A stretch of 34,628 nt of DNA. Source: a virus. The position numbers were made by a program, and so were the translations under genes. The stretch lies in IMG/VR virus record IMGVR_UViG_3300035122_000009, positions 1-34,628 of that record; one strand, 5' to 3'. The number at the start of each line of letters is the position of its first letter. Position 1 is the stretch's first letter. The notes under the pieces were generated by a model. That model ran no database searches. It saw nothing but the letters and a program-made list of their open reading frames with translations, and was not told the DNA's origin. Of the stretch, positions 1-7,596 are shown one piece after another.

Positions 1-1743
1 TCTTCTTAAGGTATCTAATGCCCTTCGGCATTGTTCGTGGTTGATGAGGGTTGCTGCCTCACCTTTCGTCAGCGGTGGCATTTCACCGCCCTTAAGAACG
101 TGCAGGTTGCGCAGCATTTTAATCTGCCCTGCCGACGGCTCGCCGCTGCGCCAGCGTTTGCTGCGTTCATTCAAAATACTCTGTCCCTGCGTGCCGGCGA
201 TTTCCGCCGCTGCGTCGTTGGCGCTTTCAAAATCCTTGTATTTCCCGATGCGCCGCGCGCCGCCGTCGAGTCGCACGCGGTTGACCCACTTCGGCTGCAT
301 CAAGCGCCACACCTCAAACCCACCGTTCTGTACGATCATGAGGCTCAGTGACCGCCCGTCGGCGTCCGTGCCGATACTTAAAGTATGCACCATGCCGTCG
401 GTGAACCACGCGAGGCGCGAGTTGCCGAAGAGGTCGAGCGCTGCCAGATACACATCGTCGGGCGAAGCGTCGATGCCGCCATCGAATGCAGGCAGTGGAA
501 AGAGTGGGTGTGTCAACCCCTGCTCACGGGCGCGGTCTTCGGCTTTTTTGAGTGTGATGGGTTTGCCCATAATCGAGCCGGCCATAACCAGGTCACGCGC
601 ACCCTTCGGCACCACGTCGATAATCACAGCGTTGGGATGACCGGCGTCGTCTGCCAGGCCTGCCTTTTTATCGAACCAACGCAACACACGCCCCGTCATT
701 TGAATATATGCCCCGTCATGTTGCGTGGGACGGCAGATCAAAGCGCAACTCGCGCGCGGCGCGTCGAAGCCTTCGATGAAGATGGCGCAGCCACAAAGGA
801 CCTGTATCGCGCCGTTATGGAATTTTTGGATAATGGCGCGGCGCTCCTCGCGCGGCGTCGTGCCGTCGATGGCATCCGCTTTAATACCAGTATCCCGGAA
901 CGCCGCCGCCAGGTCGTGCGCCTGTTGCACGCTGGCGGTAAACGCAATCGTCGGCCTATCGTGCGCAACTTCTTTCCATTTCTCAATAATGATTTCGAGC
1001 GCCGACGCCAGCGACAGGATGCGACCGGTTTCGCCTTGCGCGTAGTCGCCGACGGCATTCGTTCGCACGTCGCTGAAATCGTGCTCGTCCCGGTCCAGAT
1101 GCGCGGCGTAGGCCTCGAATTCGGTGATGCACCGGAGCGTATAAATAGCGTCCTTAATCGAAACCTTATACGCCGGTTCCGGGCCGAAGATACGCCCAAT
1201 GCCCAGCCCGTCGCTCCGAGTCGGCGTGGCGCTCGCGCCGATGAGTCGCATCGCAGAGTTGGCGGTGTAGAGTGCCGCCAGTGCCGCTTTCGGGGTGCGC
1301 GCGGCGCTGCGGTGACATTCATCGTAAAAACATACGTCGAGTGCGCCGGCGGCTAAAAGCGCGTCCATCCGACCGGGCGAGGAGAGGGTCTGGATAGAGC
1401 TGCTGATAATCTGCGCCCCAACGTCGTTCTGCCCGGCCTTCACGACGCCGGGCACGGGCAGTGTGGGCCAGTCGCGCAGGATGCGCTCGACGGGTTGTAG
1501 TACCAATTCATCGGTATGCGCGATGCACAAAATACGCAGTGCCGCGTCACGCGCCAGCAACGCATCGAAGACGCCGAATACGGTTTCGGTTTTGCCGCTC
1601 CCCGTCGCCATTGCCAGTAGCGCAGCCTGCCGCGTCGCGCCGGCGGCGTGCAGAAGCGACGCGCGCGGGTGCGGTTCCTGCTCCATCAGGGCGAGCGCAC
1701 TATCGCGGGCGTCTATTTGGTAAGGGCGGAGGGTGATGGTCAT
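1..1743 (-). CDS. SF2 DNA helicase (DECH box), C-terminus cut by window edge
   Basis: An ATP-dependent superfamily 2 helicase, probably for phage DNA replication or recombination. The minus-strand frame is open for all 581 codons from the ATG at 1743 to base 1, so the end is missing. Motifs in order: Q-like N-terminus (LRPYQIDA), Walker A GSGKT at about residues 48-52, DECH at 141-144, SATP at about 171-174, and motif VI QMTGRVLR at about 348-355. The last visible residues, with a TKGEAATLI stretch, resemble a short tail found on many phage helicases, so little is probably missing. The ATG overlaps the upstream stop as ATGA, which suggests translational coupling. The family call is firm; the exact role is inferred. 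Confidence 0.88.
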   Translation of the reverse strand, partial: MTITLRPYQIDARDSALALMEQEPHPRASLLHAAGATRQAALLAMATGSGKTETVFGVFDALLARDAALRILCIAHTDELVLQPVERILRDWPTLPVPGVVKAGQNDVGAQIISSSIQTLSSPGRMDALLAAGALDVCFYDECHRSAARTPKAALAALYTANSAMRLIGASATPTRSDGLGIGRIFGPEPAYKVSIKDAIYTLRCITEFEAYAAHLDRDEHDFSDVRTNAVGDYAQGETGRILSLASALEIIIEKWKEVAHDRPTIAFTASVQQAHDLAAAFRDTGIKADAIDGTTPREERRAIIQKFHNGAIQVLCGCAIFIEGFDAPRASCALICRPTQHDGAYIQMTGRVLRWFDKKAGLADDAGHPNAVIIDVVPKGARDLVMAGSIMGKPITLKKAEDRAREQGLTHPLFPLPAFDGGIDASPDDVYLAALDLFGNSRLAWFTDGMVHTLSIGTDADGRSLSLMIVQNGGFEVWRLMQPKWVNRVRLDGGARRIGKYKDFESANDAAAEIAGTQGQSILNERSKRWRSGEPSAGQIKMLRNLHVLKGGEMPPLTKGEAATLINHEQCRRALDTLRR

Positions 1744-2237
1744 TCGTTGACGACTTCCTTTTTTACTTCATCGAAGTAGAACAACCAACCAACGCCAACG
1801 CCGATATCGGACGCTAGGGGCGTATCGTCATTTTCGAAAAGGCACGGCGCATCGGCACTTACCGATAAATATACGCCGTATTTTAGGCAGAGCATTTGCA
1901 CCTCGCGCAAGAATTTTTCAGTTTTTGTCTCGTTCATCTCAAATTTAATGACGTATGATCGCCCGACTTCATCCCATGAATACGCATTGGGTTTTGGTGG
2001 GGTGGTTTCCCACCGCCGCCGGAATGCGAGCGGCGCTTCTTCAACCTCAGTCGCGCTTTCGCAGGCGAGGCAAACGTCAAAGACGCGCGGTTTGCCACCG
2101 GGCGGCGTTAACGCGAGTCGCGTCGCCGCCCGCGCGCACTGTGGGCACCGGTGCGGTTCGGCTAACGATTCCCATGACCACTTAAAACCGCCGTCCAAAA
2201 GTTCACGGCAAAGTTCGTCGAATTCATTTAGGTTCAT
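1740..2237 (-). CDS. zinc-ribbon-like hypothetical protein
   Basis: A protein of 165 residues that I do not recognise. CPQC at residues 31-34 and CLAC at 56-59 form a CxxC-x21-CxxC pair typical of a small zinc ribbon; the rest is acidic and aromatic without a known motif. The frame extends upstream to 2411, but the ATG at 2237 (MNLNEFDEL) has GGAG about 8 bases before it and overlaps the previous gene by only 14 bp, so I prefer it. The stop overlaps the helicase start as ATGA, which puts it in the replication operon and suggests a nucleic-acid or protein-binding accessory role. That role is inference. Confidence 0.65.
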   Translation of the reverse strand: MNLNEFDELCRELLDGGFKWSWESLAEPHRCPQCARAATRLALTPPGGKPRVFDVCLACESATEVEEAPLAFRRRWETTPPKPNAYSWDEVGRSYVIKFEMNETKTEKFLREVQMLCLKYGVYLSVSADAPCLFENDDTPLASDIGVGVGWLFYFDEVKKEVVNE

Positions 2238-2529
2238 AGATGATCTCCAAAAGCTCCAACCGTTCACACCGAAATTTTCCGTCGGTACTATACGGTACAA
2301 CCACCCCAGCGAGGTCCAACCAGCGAATGCGGCATTTCCAGACGGGAGAATGTGGGTATTCGCGTTCGCACCACTCGCGGGTTGCGACATTAACGCCGCA
2401 CCCACAGTCATTGGTGCGGTTGGCGTTTGCGACTTCCGTCAAGAAGTTGCCGGTCCGCCAGTTCCATGATTCGGGCGCGGCGGTGTCTTTGAGAACCCGC
2501 CGCTTAACTTCGTAACTGTCGTAATACAT
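2224..2529 (-). CDS. hypothetical protein, cysteine-containing
   Basis: A 101-residue protein of unknown function. The ATG at 2529 (MYYDSYEVKRR) has GAGG about 8 bases upstream; a longer frame reaching 2712 lacks such support and runs over the neighbouring gene, so it is rejected. Visible features are a CGCG cluster near residue 43, further single cysteines (WCER, WKCRI, FRCER) and many aromatic and charged residues, giving no family assignment. It overlaps the following gene by 14 bp. Confidence 0.55.
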   Translation of the reverse strand: MYYDSYEVKRRVLKDTAAPESWNWRTGNFLTEVANANRTNDCGCGVNVATREWCEREYPHSPVWKCRIRWLDLAGVVVPYSTDGKFRCERLELLEIIYEPK

Positions 2530-2591
2530 GATAATTCCTCTAATCGTCAACCGCGCGGGCCTTGTGCCCGCGCGTGGGTGCGGAGCGATTG

Positions 2592-2915
2592 CTAGATCAA
2601 TGCCCTTAGGGCTTCTTGATACTTCTTTTCCATCATTTTTGCCTGTCCGAACAAACCGCGCGATACAAGTTCGCGTTGTTCTTTTTGTAATGACTCGCAG
2701 GTCTCTTCCCAATCATCATAGAACACGATCTGATTAGGATAGAACTCTTTAATGGACGGCGATAGATCAATATCGGAAAAGGTTTTATCTGCAAACTGCG
2801 GAGAAATCGCAACGAGGGCAGTATTGCCATTATCAAAGTATCCTACAAATGTACCGACCCAGTTTCGATAAGAACCGTCTATGATCTTTACTTTATCATT
2901 TCTTTTGAGTACCAT
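2592..2915 (-). CDS. small protein with SH3/KOW-like start
   Basis: A 107-residue protein with AGGGAG about 8 bases upstream of the ATG. The first 35 residues (KVKIIDGSYRNWVGTFVGY) read like an SH3-like beta barrel of the KOW kind: a valine-rich strand, a G-x-(Y/F)-x-N-x-x-G turn and another strand. The second half is helical and charged (EETCESLQKEQRELVSRG). The function is unknown; binding RNA, DNA or polymerase would fit such a fold but is inference. The gene is visibly more AT-rich than its neighbours. An 81-base gap separates it from the next gene upstream in the operon. Confidence 0.6.
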   Translation of the reverse strand: MVLKRNDKVKIIDGSYRNWVGTFVGYFDNGNTALVAISPQFADKTFSDIDLSPSIKEFYPNQIVFYDDWEETCESLQKEQRELVSRGLFGQAKMMEKKYQEALRALI

Positions 2916-2990
2916 GATGTTGCTCCCTAGTTGCTTAACTATCTATATCATATCACGCCCCATCCCCCGCGCCCTAGTGTCATTCGTCCA

Positions 2991-3010
2991 TGACATTCAG
3001 TCGAATGTCA
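2991..3010. repeat. 8-bp inverted repeat across a stop codon
   Basis: TGACATTC, a four-base AGTC spacer and GAATGTCA form a perfect hairpin that contains the stop codon of the P-loop gene on the minus strand. No T-run follows on either strand, so it is not a classical terminator. It could protect an mRNA 3' end or be a protein site. Confidence 0.4.
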
Positions 3011-5048
3011 CATGATTCGGTGGTCTGCCGCGCTGGCCAGGAAATACCGCCGGTGCAACCCGCCCGCCCCAGATTTCGGTGATTTTTTCGAGCCATCCCC
3101 CGCGTTGCGCCCGGCGCTTTACGCGCTCTTCGCTTTCGGCGTTGTAGCCCAATGCCTCGCCGATTTCGGCGTACCCGAACGGCAAATTATCCCGGTAGTG
3201 CGCCACTAGGAACGGCACGAGGCGGACGTAATCCTGCCAACTAATCCAATCATATTCGGACTTACCCCCCAGCGCGGCGCGGGGGTCGGTGTAAAGTGCG
3301 TCGATTTCGACGGTAGGGATGGCGGAGAGGAGCCAGATATCGCAATCATTGGTGAGTGGACGCGCGCGGTAAATCGCCTGCGCCATTTCGACGGTGCGAA
3401 ACTGTTCGTGCAGCGTCTCCATGACCTCGTTGTCGAAATAGCCCGACACCGGTCGGTGCGGGATGCGGTCGCTGTTAAGCAGTGGGTAGGCGCGTCTCGT
3501 TACGGTATGCGCACTATCCGCCAACGGCGCGATATTCTCCGCGAGCGCGACGGCCTGGCGGCGGATGCTCTCGCCCGGCGGCGACGGCGCGCCCACCACG
3601 AATAAAGCATCGACGTTTTGGAAACGGTTCTCCCCGCGTAATGCGCCGAAGTGCAGGGTTTCGAAGTCGGCGTCTTTGAATATCGCCTCCACCGCTTTAT
3701 GGCAGACGATGCCGACCTTACGGTAGTCGTGGTAAGCCACGAATGCGCGCACCGTCGCCAGCATGTCGGCGGCGCTTTCCTTCATGCGTTCGGTGCCGTT
3801 GGTGCGATTGATGATTTGAAACACGCGCCCGCGCCGCGCGATGGCGGGGCGGAAGATATCGACTTCGACGCCGGGAAACATCTGCTGGTAAAGCGGCGGG
3901 TGCGCGGTGGCGTCCAAAACGATAACGTTGTCGGGCATTTTGGCGGCGACGCGCGCCCGGTCAATCAGGTGTAAGCCGTTGCTATCAATCCAGCAGCGCG
4001 ACTCCCAGCGCGGCCAATCATTCGTATACGCGCGGTATTCCTGGTCGATGAGGCGCAGGAAATCGTAGAGGTACCAGTACGGCGCGGCGTGTACATCGGC
4101 GGCAGAGGTTACGCGCGGCGCATCCGGCAGCACGTCGTAGTCCAGGTCGGCGAGCGCATAAACGTTCGTCAATTCGGTTTCGATCTGTTCTAGAAACTTG
4201 CGGGCCTTGAGGGTTTCGCCGCGCGCTGCCAACGCCTGGAGTTTGCGCGCGAGATCAACCGTCACCGGCGAGGTATCACCGACCGCCAACCCCCGCGGCG
4301 GAATGATCCGCTCGGAGATAAAAACGTTCAGGGGATTTTCGTCAATGATTACGGCGTCAAATGTGCCAGCGTTCAGTCCAGTAATGAGGTGTTGGTGCCT
4401 TGCAAAGACGATGGGTTTTTGTTTGGCGAGCCGGGACTGGACGCGAAACGGGCATTGATGTTGCCACGTGGGGCAAAGCTGGTAACACAATTGCCCGGCG
4501 GGGTAGCCTTTCGTCAACCACGGTAACATGGCGCCCTCGAATAAACGGCAGGCAGTTTCACCATCGTCGTTCACCGGGGTAGACATCGCCAGCCAGTAAT
4601 GCCAGCGCGCGGCCCGAAAACCCGGAATCGTGGCGGCGATGTTATCGAAGCCGTCGTGACGCGGGGAGAGCCACAGGATACGCGCGCCGCTATCCTGTGC
4701 AGCATGGACCGCCGCGTAGGTTTTGCCCGCGCCAGGCGGCACGATAATGAGGTGGAGTTTGTTGTCGTGACTCGTAATCAGGTGTTCGATGCGGCGCGGG
4801 AAGTACGCGCGGAGGCGTTCGACGGGGATGGCGTTCTCTGAAAACTGCGGCGCGGGGATGCTCAATTCCTCTAACTCTTCAAGGCTTGACCACTGCACCG
4901 ACCAATCCTGGAGCGGCGGCGGGGCCTCGCGTAAATCCGGCGCGGTCCAATCCGCCGCGTCGTTCTGGCGGCGCTCCGCTAGGAACCGCGCGATGGCGGC
5001 CTGCGCGCTTTGTTCGGAGTCGAAGAAGAGGTCGAGAAGGGTAGACAC
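2997..5048 (-). CDS. DinG/XPD-like P-loop helicase with four-cysteine cluster
   Basis: A 683-residue predicted ATPase. Walker A PPGAGKT is at 104-110 and the Walker B region AVIIDENP at 232-239. Between them lie cysteines 167, 188, 192 and 199, the place where DinG/XPD helicases carry their iron-sulfur cluster ligands. A VIVLDATAHPP stretch at about 375-385 looks like SF2 motif III or IV, and MAQAIYRARP at 555-564 like motif VI. The C-terminus (about 622-657) has a helix-turn-helix look followed by basic residues. The start is GTG at 5048, just after the stop of the upstream gene; no other start occurs before residue 154. Helicase function is inferred from motif order; the cluster is a prediction. 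It is the second helicase-like gene in the operon. Confidence 0.7.
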   Translation of the reverse strand: MSTLLDLFFDSEQSAQAAIARFLAERRQNDAADWTAPDLREAPPPLQDWSVQWSSLEELEELSIPAPQFSENAIPVERLRAYFPRRIEHLITSHDNKLHLIIVPPGAGKTYAAVHAAQDSGARILWLSPRHDGFDNIAATIPGFRAARWHYWLAMSTPVNDDGETACRLFEGAMLPWLTKGYPAGQLCYQLCPTWQHQCPFRVQSRLAKQKPIVFARHQHLITGLNAGTFDAVIIDENPLNVFISERIIPPRGLAVGDTSPVTVDLARKLQALAARGETLKARKFLEQIETELTNVYALADLDYDVLPDAPRVTSAADVHAAPYWYLYDFLRLIDQEYRAYTNDWPRWESRCWIDSNGLHLIDRARVAAKMPDNVIVLDATAHPPLYQQMFPGVEVDIFRPAIARRGRVFQIINRTNGTERMKESAADMLATVRAFVAYHDYRKVGIVCHKAVEAIFKDADFETLHFGALRGENRFQNVDALFVVGAPSPPGESIRRQAVALAENIAPLADSAHTVTRRAYPLLNSDRIPHRPVSGYFDNEVMETLHEQFRTVEMAQAIYRARPLTNDCDIWLLSAIPTVEIDALYTDPRAALGGKSEYDWISWQDYVRLVPFLVAHYRDNLPFGYAEIGEALGYNAESEERVKRRAQRGGWLEKITEIWGGRVAPAVFPGQRGRPPNHVTFD

Positions 5049-5054
5049 AATGAT

Positions 5055-5414
5055 TTAAGCTTCAAGTGCGGCTTTCAATTCTTGGATTTTTTCATTTGGC
5101 AACTTCCATAAATCACGAAGATTGATATGCGGGACTATTTTTTTAGCCGGTAGCTTTTTATTCAGGCGCGCGCGCTCCGCTATTAAATCGGCAATTTGAC
5201 CTTCAAGATCATCAATTTCTCTTTCATGAAATTCAATCTCGTCCCTCAAATCATCGATTTCATCATCAATGCCAGCGACCTCAAGTTTGATTTCTTCTAT
5301 ATCCAATTCGCCATTGTCTAGTACTTGCCAGCAGGCCCAACACTGCGGGGCATACAAATTGCCATATTGATCTAAGCGGTTATTGATATCGGTTCCGCAT
5401 GTCGCGCATTTCAT
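5055..5414 (-). CDS. zinc-ribbon plus coiled-coil protein
   Basis: A 119-residue protein. Cysteines 3, 6, 25 and 28 (CATC and CWAC) make a compact zinc ribbon; residues about 38-88 are an acidic coiled coil rich in I, D, E and L in heptad spacing, followed by a basic linker and a short helical end. GAGGAG lies 7 bases before the ATG. It ends 6 bases before the GTG of the P-loop gene, so the two are probably co-translated. The architecture suggests a small oligomeric adaptor. No known family is recognised. The gene is AT-richer than its neighbours. Confidence 0.65.
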   Translation of the reverse strand: MKCATCGTDINNRLDQYGNLYAPQCWACWQVLDNGELDIEEIKLEVAGIDDEIDDLRDEIEFHEREIDDLEGQIADLIAERARLNKKLPAKKIVPHINLRDLWKLPNEKIQELKAALEA

Positions 5415-5433
5415 GGTATTCTCCTCTCGTGAC

Positions 5434-5461
5434 TTGACATATTCTTACCGTGTGTTATACT
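5434..5461 (+). promoter_or_regulatory. forward sigma70-like promoter inside the minus-strand operon
   Basis: TTGACA at 5434-5439 and TATACT at 5456-5461 are separated by 16 bases. It fires rightward, against the surrounding genes, and the start would fall near 5468, only about 28 bases before a strong terminator. The -35 box continues as TTGACATAT, the same nine bases found in the divergent control region near 10665-10690, which suggests shared regulation. Confidence 0.6.
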
Positions 5462-5467
5462 TGATTC

Positions 5468-5522
5468 GATGCAACTAACCTTGTATCCGCCGCCCGCCGC
5501 GCCCACCAGCGCGGCTTTTTTT
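5468..5522 (+). ncRNA. candidate short RNA between promoter and terminator
   Basis: The expected transcript runs from about 5468 to the T-run ending at 5522, roughly 55 nt, mostly the terminator hairpin plus about 28 bases of leader. It is antisense to the intergenic part of the minus-strand operon mRNA. An ATG at 5469 sits at the presumed first base, so a leaderless leader peptide with a built-in terminator is an alternative. Its existence is inferred from the paired signals only. Confidence 0.35.
5496..5522 (+). terminator. rho-independent terminator, forward
   Basis: GCCGCGC at 5496-5502, a CCACCA loop and GCGCGGC at 5509-5515 pair perfectly, followed directly by seven T (5516-5522). The T-run is on the plus strand, so it stops rightward transcription from the promoter at 5434 and not the minus-strand operon. 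Confidence 0.75.
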
Positions 5523-5570
5523 GTGTGTCTTGTCATTGTAACACGGGCGGCTGATAGTGTGGAAATGACA

Positions 5571-5849
5571 TTATGGCATCATCCACCGCGCCCGGCAATC
5601 ATCGCACCGGCCCTGTTCGCGTTTGCCACTGCGGTAAAATGCGATACGTTCCGAGCCGCAGCGTGGGCATACCTCGCCACGCTGCCGGGCATACATCCGG
5701 CGCTCACACGCTTTGCATAGGTTCTGGCGCGGGCGCGCATCGGACATCACGAGATCATCCGACGGCGCGCGGTTGCACAAGCCCGAACGCGGGTTATCAC
5801 TCGCGTAGATATGCCAGGTGGAGCCGGCAGCGCGGCGGGCGTAGAACAT
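5571..5849 (-). CDS. small protein with paired zinc knuckles
   Basis: A 92-residue protein with seven cysteines: C25, CKAC at 45-48, CPRC at 61-64 and CDDC at 82-85. The last two pairs form a ribbon (CPRC-x17-CDDC), and C25 with a nearby His or the CKAC pair may form a second site. It is basic (many R and K), which suits nucleic-acid binding. The ATG follows the stop of the preceding gene with no gap. The function is unknown. Confidence 0.6.
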   Translation of the reverse strand: MFYARRAAGSTWHIYASDNPRSGLCNRAPSDDLVMSDARPRQNLCKACERRMYARQRGEVCPRCGSERIAFYRSGKREQGRCDDCRARWMMP

Positions 5850-6158
5850 TTATTTCACCCGAATCGACGCCGAACGCTTACTCTCTTCGCGAAAGCCTAT
5901 TAGCCATGGGTGTTGGTCAAGCATTTTTTCAAGCGATTTATTAAATCGAACGCTCTTTGCCGCCTCGATGTAGGTCACTTCGCCGGCGTCGAGTGAGAGT
6001 TTTTTGTCGCCGGTTTGGAGGAAATAATCCTCCACAAGGCCCTGAAGCCGCGCGCGTTTGGCACTTAGTTCCAGTTCGACTTTCAGGGCGTTGACTGCAT
6101 CGTCGGCGCGTTTGTAGTCTTCGAGCGCCTGGTTGATGAGGGCTAAACGGTCATTCAT
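5850..6158 (-). CDS. coiled-coil hypothetical protein, Gp157-like layout
   Basis: A 102-residue protein with GAGGAG 8 bases before the ATG. Residues 1-45 form a helical coiled coil (ALINQALEDYKRADDAVNAL); residues 50-102 contain a short strand-rich part with a lysine-rich end. This helix-then-strand order recalls the siphovirus Gp157 family, but I see no diagnostic motif, so this is only a suggestion. The gene is followed without a gap by the zinc-knuckle gene. Confidence 0.6.
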   Translation of the reverse strand: MNDRLALINQALEDYKRADDAVNALKVELELSAKRARLQGLVEDYFLQTGDKKLSLDAGEVTYIEAAKSVRFNKSLEKMLDQHPWLIGFREESKRSASIRVK

Positions 6159-6173
6159 TTCGATTTCTCCTCT

Positions 6174-6800
6174 CTATATTCCTAATTGGTCTTCTATCCA
6201 TTTTTGTGTTTCTGGGTGCAATACGCGGCCGTCCGTCGTCTTCTGATACCATCCCTTCGTGTCGGGGTTGCCATAAGCGCGCCCTGCCCCGCGCCAGTCT
6301 GCCAGCATTTCGCGGCGGTAGCGGTCGGGCATCGGTAGCGCACCGTTGTTGAGAAGGGCCACGGTGCGCCCGGCAAGAAAGTCGCCCATCTCGGTTGCCG
6401 GAAATGGTATCACCCCTAATCCATGCACCGCGATACCGGGAGCATAGTTGTCTATTGTGGTATATTTGAAATTGCCTTCCGGTCGGTCATTCATTAAAAA
6501 CCACCACTGCCAATGATGTTTGTTGCGGCGCTGGTGCTTGAGCCACGCGAGATTAAAGGCGCGCTCGACATCTTCTTTTGTAAGCAGAAAAACGTTGTTG
6601 TTTCGCGCTATATAATATTCCTTGCTTTCGCGCACCGGATATTCGCCATAGAAGTACCGCGCATAGGGAATAAACTCATCCGGTAGAAACTTTGATAGAT
6701 CGTGTAGTAGGCCTAATAGCGGCACACCTAATTTGCACGCTTCGATGAAGACGAACCACTTGTGCCGCAGCACCGATTTCAGATATTTGAGATAGATCAT
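6174..6800 (-). CDS. DUF5662 family phage protein
   Basis: A 208-residue protein. The N-terminus (YLKYLKSVLRHKWFVF), HDLSKF at about residues 33-38, PYARYFYGEYP, and a histidine-rich AWLKHQRRNKHHWQWW segment match my memory of the DUF5662 family common in phages. The HD pair and the later histidines could bind a metal, as in HD-type phosphohydrolases, but no activity is established to my knowledge. The ATG at 6800 overlaps the stop of the LexA-like gene as ATGA, so I prefer it to the longer frame starting at 6827. Confidence 0.75.
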   Translation of the reverse strand: MIYLKYLKSVLRHKWFVFIEACKLGVPLLGLLHDLSKFLPDEFIPYARYFYGEYPVRESKEYYIARNNNVFLLTKEDVERAFNLAWLKHQRRNKHHWQWWFLMNDRPEGNFKYTTIDNYAPGIAVHGLGVIPFPATEMGDFLAGRTVALLNNGALPMPDRYRREMLADWRGAGRAYGNPDTKGWYQKTTDGRVLHPETQKWIEDQLGI

Positions 6801-7057
6801 TTTCCATTCCCTTCTGGCGCAATCCACCGCGCCCCTACAACTTTAATCCCGCACATTTGATTGCCCTTGCCGACAATCACTTCAATGCGGCCCTTTAATT
6901 CCAGTGTTTCGATCCCGTATCGTACTACTGAAACACTCGTGTAGTCCGTGAGATCAATCAACTGGCGCAGCGACGGCGCGCAGCCGTCGTTTTCGGTTTT
7001 GTAGTCTACGATAGCCCGGTATAAACGCTCCAGGCGCGCGGCGTAACGGTCGGTCAT
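6797..7057 (-). CDS. LexA-like winged-helix DNA-binding protein
   Basis: An 86-residue protein resembling only the N-terminal DNA-binding domain of LexA. The pattern of a first helix (LYRAIVDYKTENDG), APSLRQL, then a recognition helix (YTSVSVVRYGIETLELKGRIEV) matches the LexA scheme aPSlReia...stV..hl..Le.kG. There is no autocleavage domain, so it would not respond to RecA itself. GGAGG lies 5-6 bases before the ATG. Likely a small phage regulator; its target is unknown. Confidence 0.65.
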   Translation of the reverse strand: MTDRYAARLERLYRAIVDYKTENDGCAPSLRQLIDLTDYTSVSVVRYGIETLELKGRIEVIVGKGNQMCGIKVVGARWIAPEGNGK

Positions 7058-7223
7058 TGTTTCCTCCGACTCTCCGGGCTTTCACGCCGCGCGATTCTAA
7101 AGAGCGCATGATTGCGTTGTGTCTCGCTTTTGCACCATTCATCTGAAAACCGATTAATTCTTTGGTCGCTACGTGCCAGACTATGCGCGCGCCAGAGACG
7201 GTATAGTGCAGTCGGTAATTCAA
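6954..7223 (-). CDS. small hypothetical protein, start and frame uncertain
   Basis: Two overlapping frames compete here. Frame A starts with TTG at 7223, overlaps the previous stop as TTGA and has a coding-like base pattern (many codons starting with G), but runs 104 bp into the LexA-like gene. Frame B starts with ATG at 7233 after GGGAG and ends with an ATGA overlap at 7054 (59 residues), but its composition is less protein-like. Removing one A from the AAAA run just before 7223 would join frame B's start to frame A, giving MKKLNYRLHYTVSG. I list frame A. The function is unknown. Confidence 0.4.
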   Translation of the reverse strand: MNYRLHYTVSGARIVWHVATKELIGFQMNGAKARHNAIMRSLESRGVKARRVGGNNDRPLRRAPGAFIPGYRRLQNRKRRLRAVAAPVD

Positions 7224-7399
7224 TTTTCTTCATTGGCTTTCTCCCGTTCGTCTAATATCTTTTCAACCCCCCGAATTCCGCGATAAATTTCGTCCATCGC
7301 GGCTATTGTAGCGGCGTCTTGAACGCCGCATTCTCGCAGCACTTCCGAGAGGTGGAGCGCATTAATGCGCAGGGTAACGAAGGCTTCGTAGACTTTCAT
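7220..7399 (-). CDS. short acidic helical protein
   Basis: A 59-residue protein (MKVYEAFVTLRINALHLSEV...) with an ATGA overlap to the gene before it and a TTGA or 14-bp overlap with the gene after it. It is predicted mostly helical and acidic towards the end (DEREKANEEN). Tight coupling on both sides and a plausible composition support it as real. The function is unknown. Confidence 0.55.
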   Translation of the reverse strand: MKVYEAFVTLRINALHLSEVLRECGVQDAATIAAMDEIYRGIRGVEKILDEREKANEEN

Positions 7400-7596
7400 C
7401 CCAATACCTCCTTCACCCGCGCCACCGCCGCGCCGAAGTCGGCGACGGGCGTGCCGTCTACGCAGTAGTGACCGTCAATGAGATTGACGATACGAGTAGT
7501 GTACCCCGACCACGGCGCGCGGGATTGAAGTTTGCGCAGTTCTGCAATAGCATTCCAGCATTTAGCGCGCAGTTCGGTAATGGATTTGAGGTTCAT
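7396..7596 (-). CDS. short hypothetical protein
   Basis: A 66-residue protein with GGGAGAG about 6 bases before the ATG. The first half is a helix (ITELRAKCWNAIAELRKL); the second has strand-like NLIDGHYCVDG and a closing helix (FGAAVARVKEVLG). It is linked by ATGA overlaps to both neighbouring genes. No family is recognised. Confidence 0.55.
   Translation of the reverse strand: MNLKSITELRAKCWNAIAELRKLQSRAPWSGYTTRIVNLIDGHYCVDGTPVADFGAAVARVKEVLG

Noticed and set aside
385-1356. Long plus-strand open frame of 323 codons
   Set aside because: It lies antisense to the SF2 helicase, whose motifs are unmistakable on the minus strand; the plus frame has no ribosome site or family features.
2238-2411. 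Longer start of the zinc-ribbon gene
   Set aside because: The extension overlaps the preceding gene for most of its length and lacks a ribosome site, while the ATG at 2237 has GGAG at good spacing.
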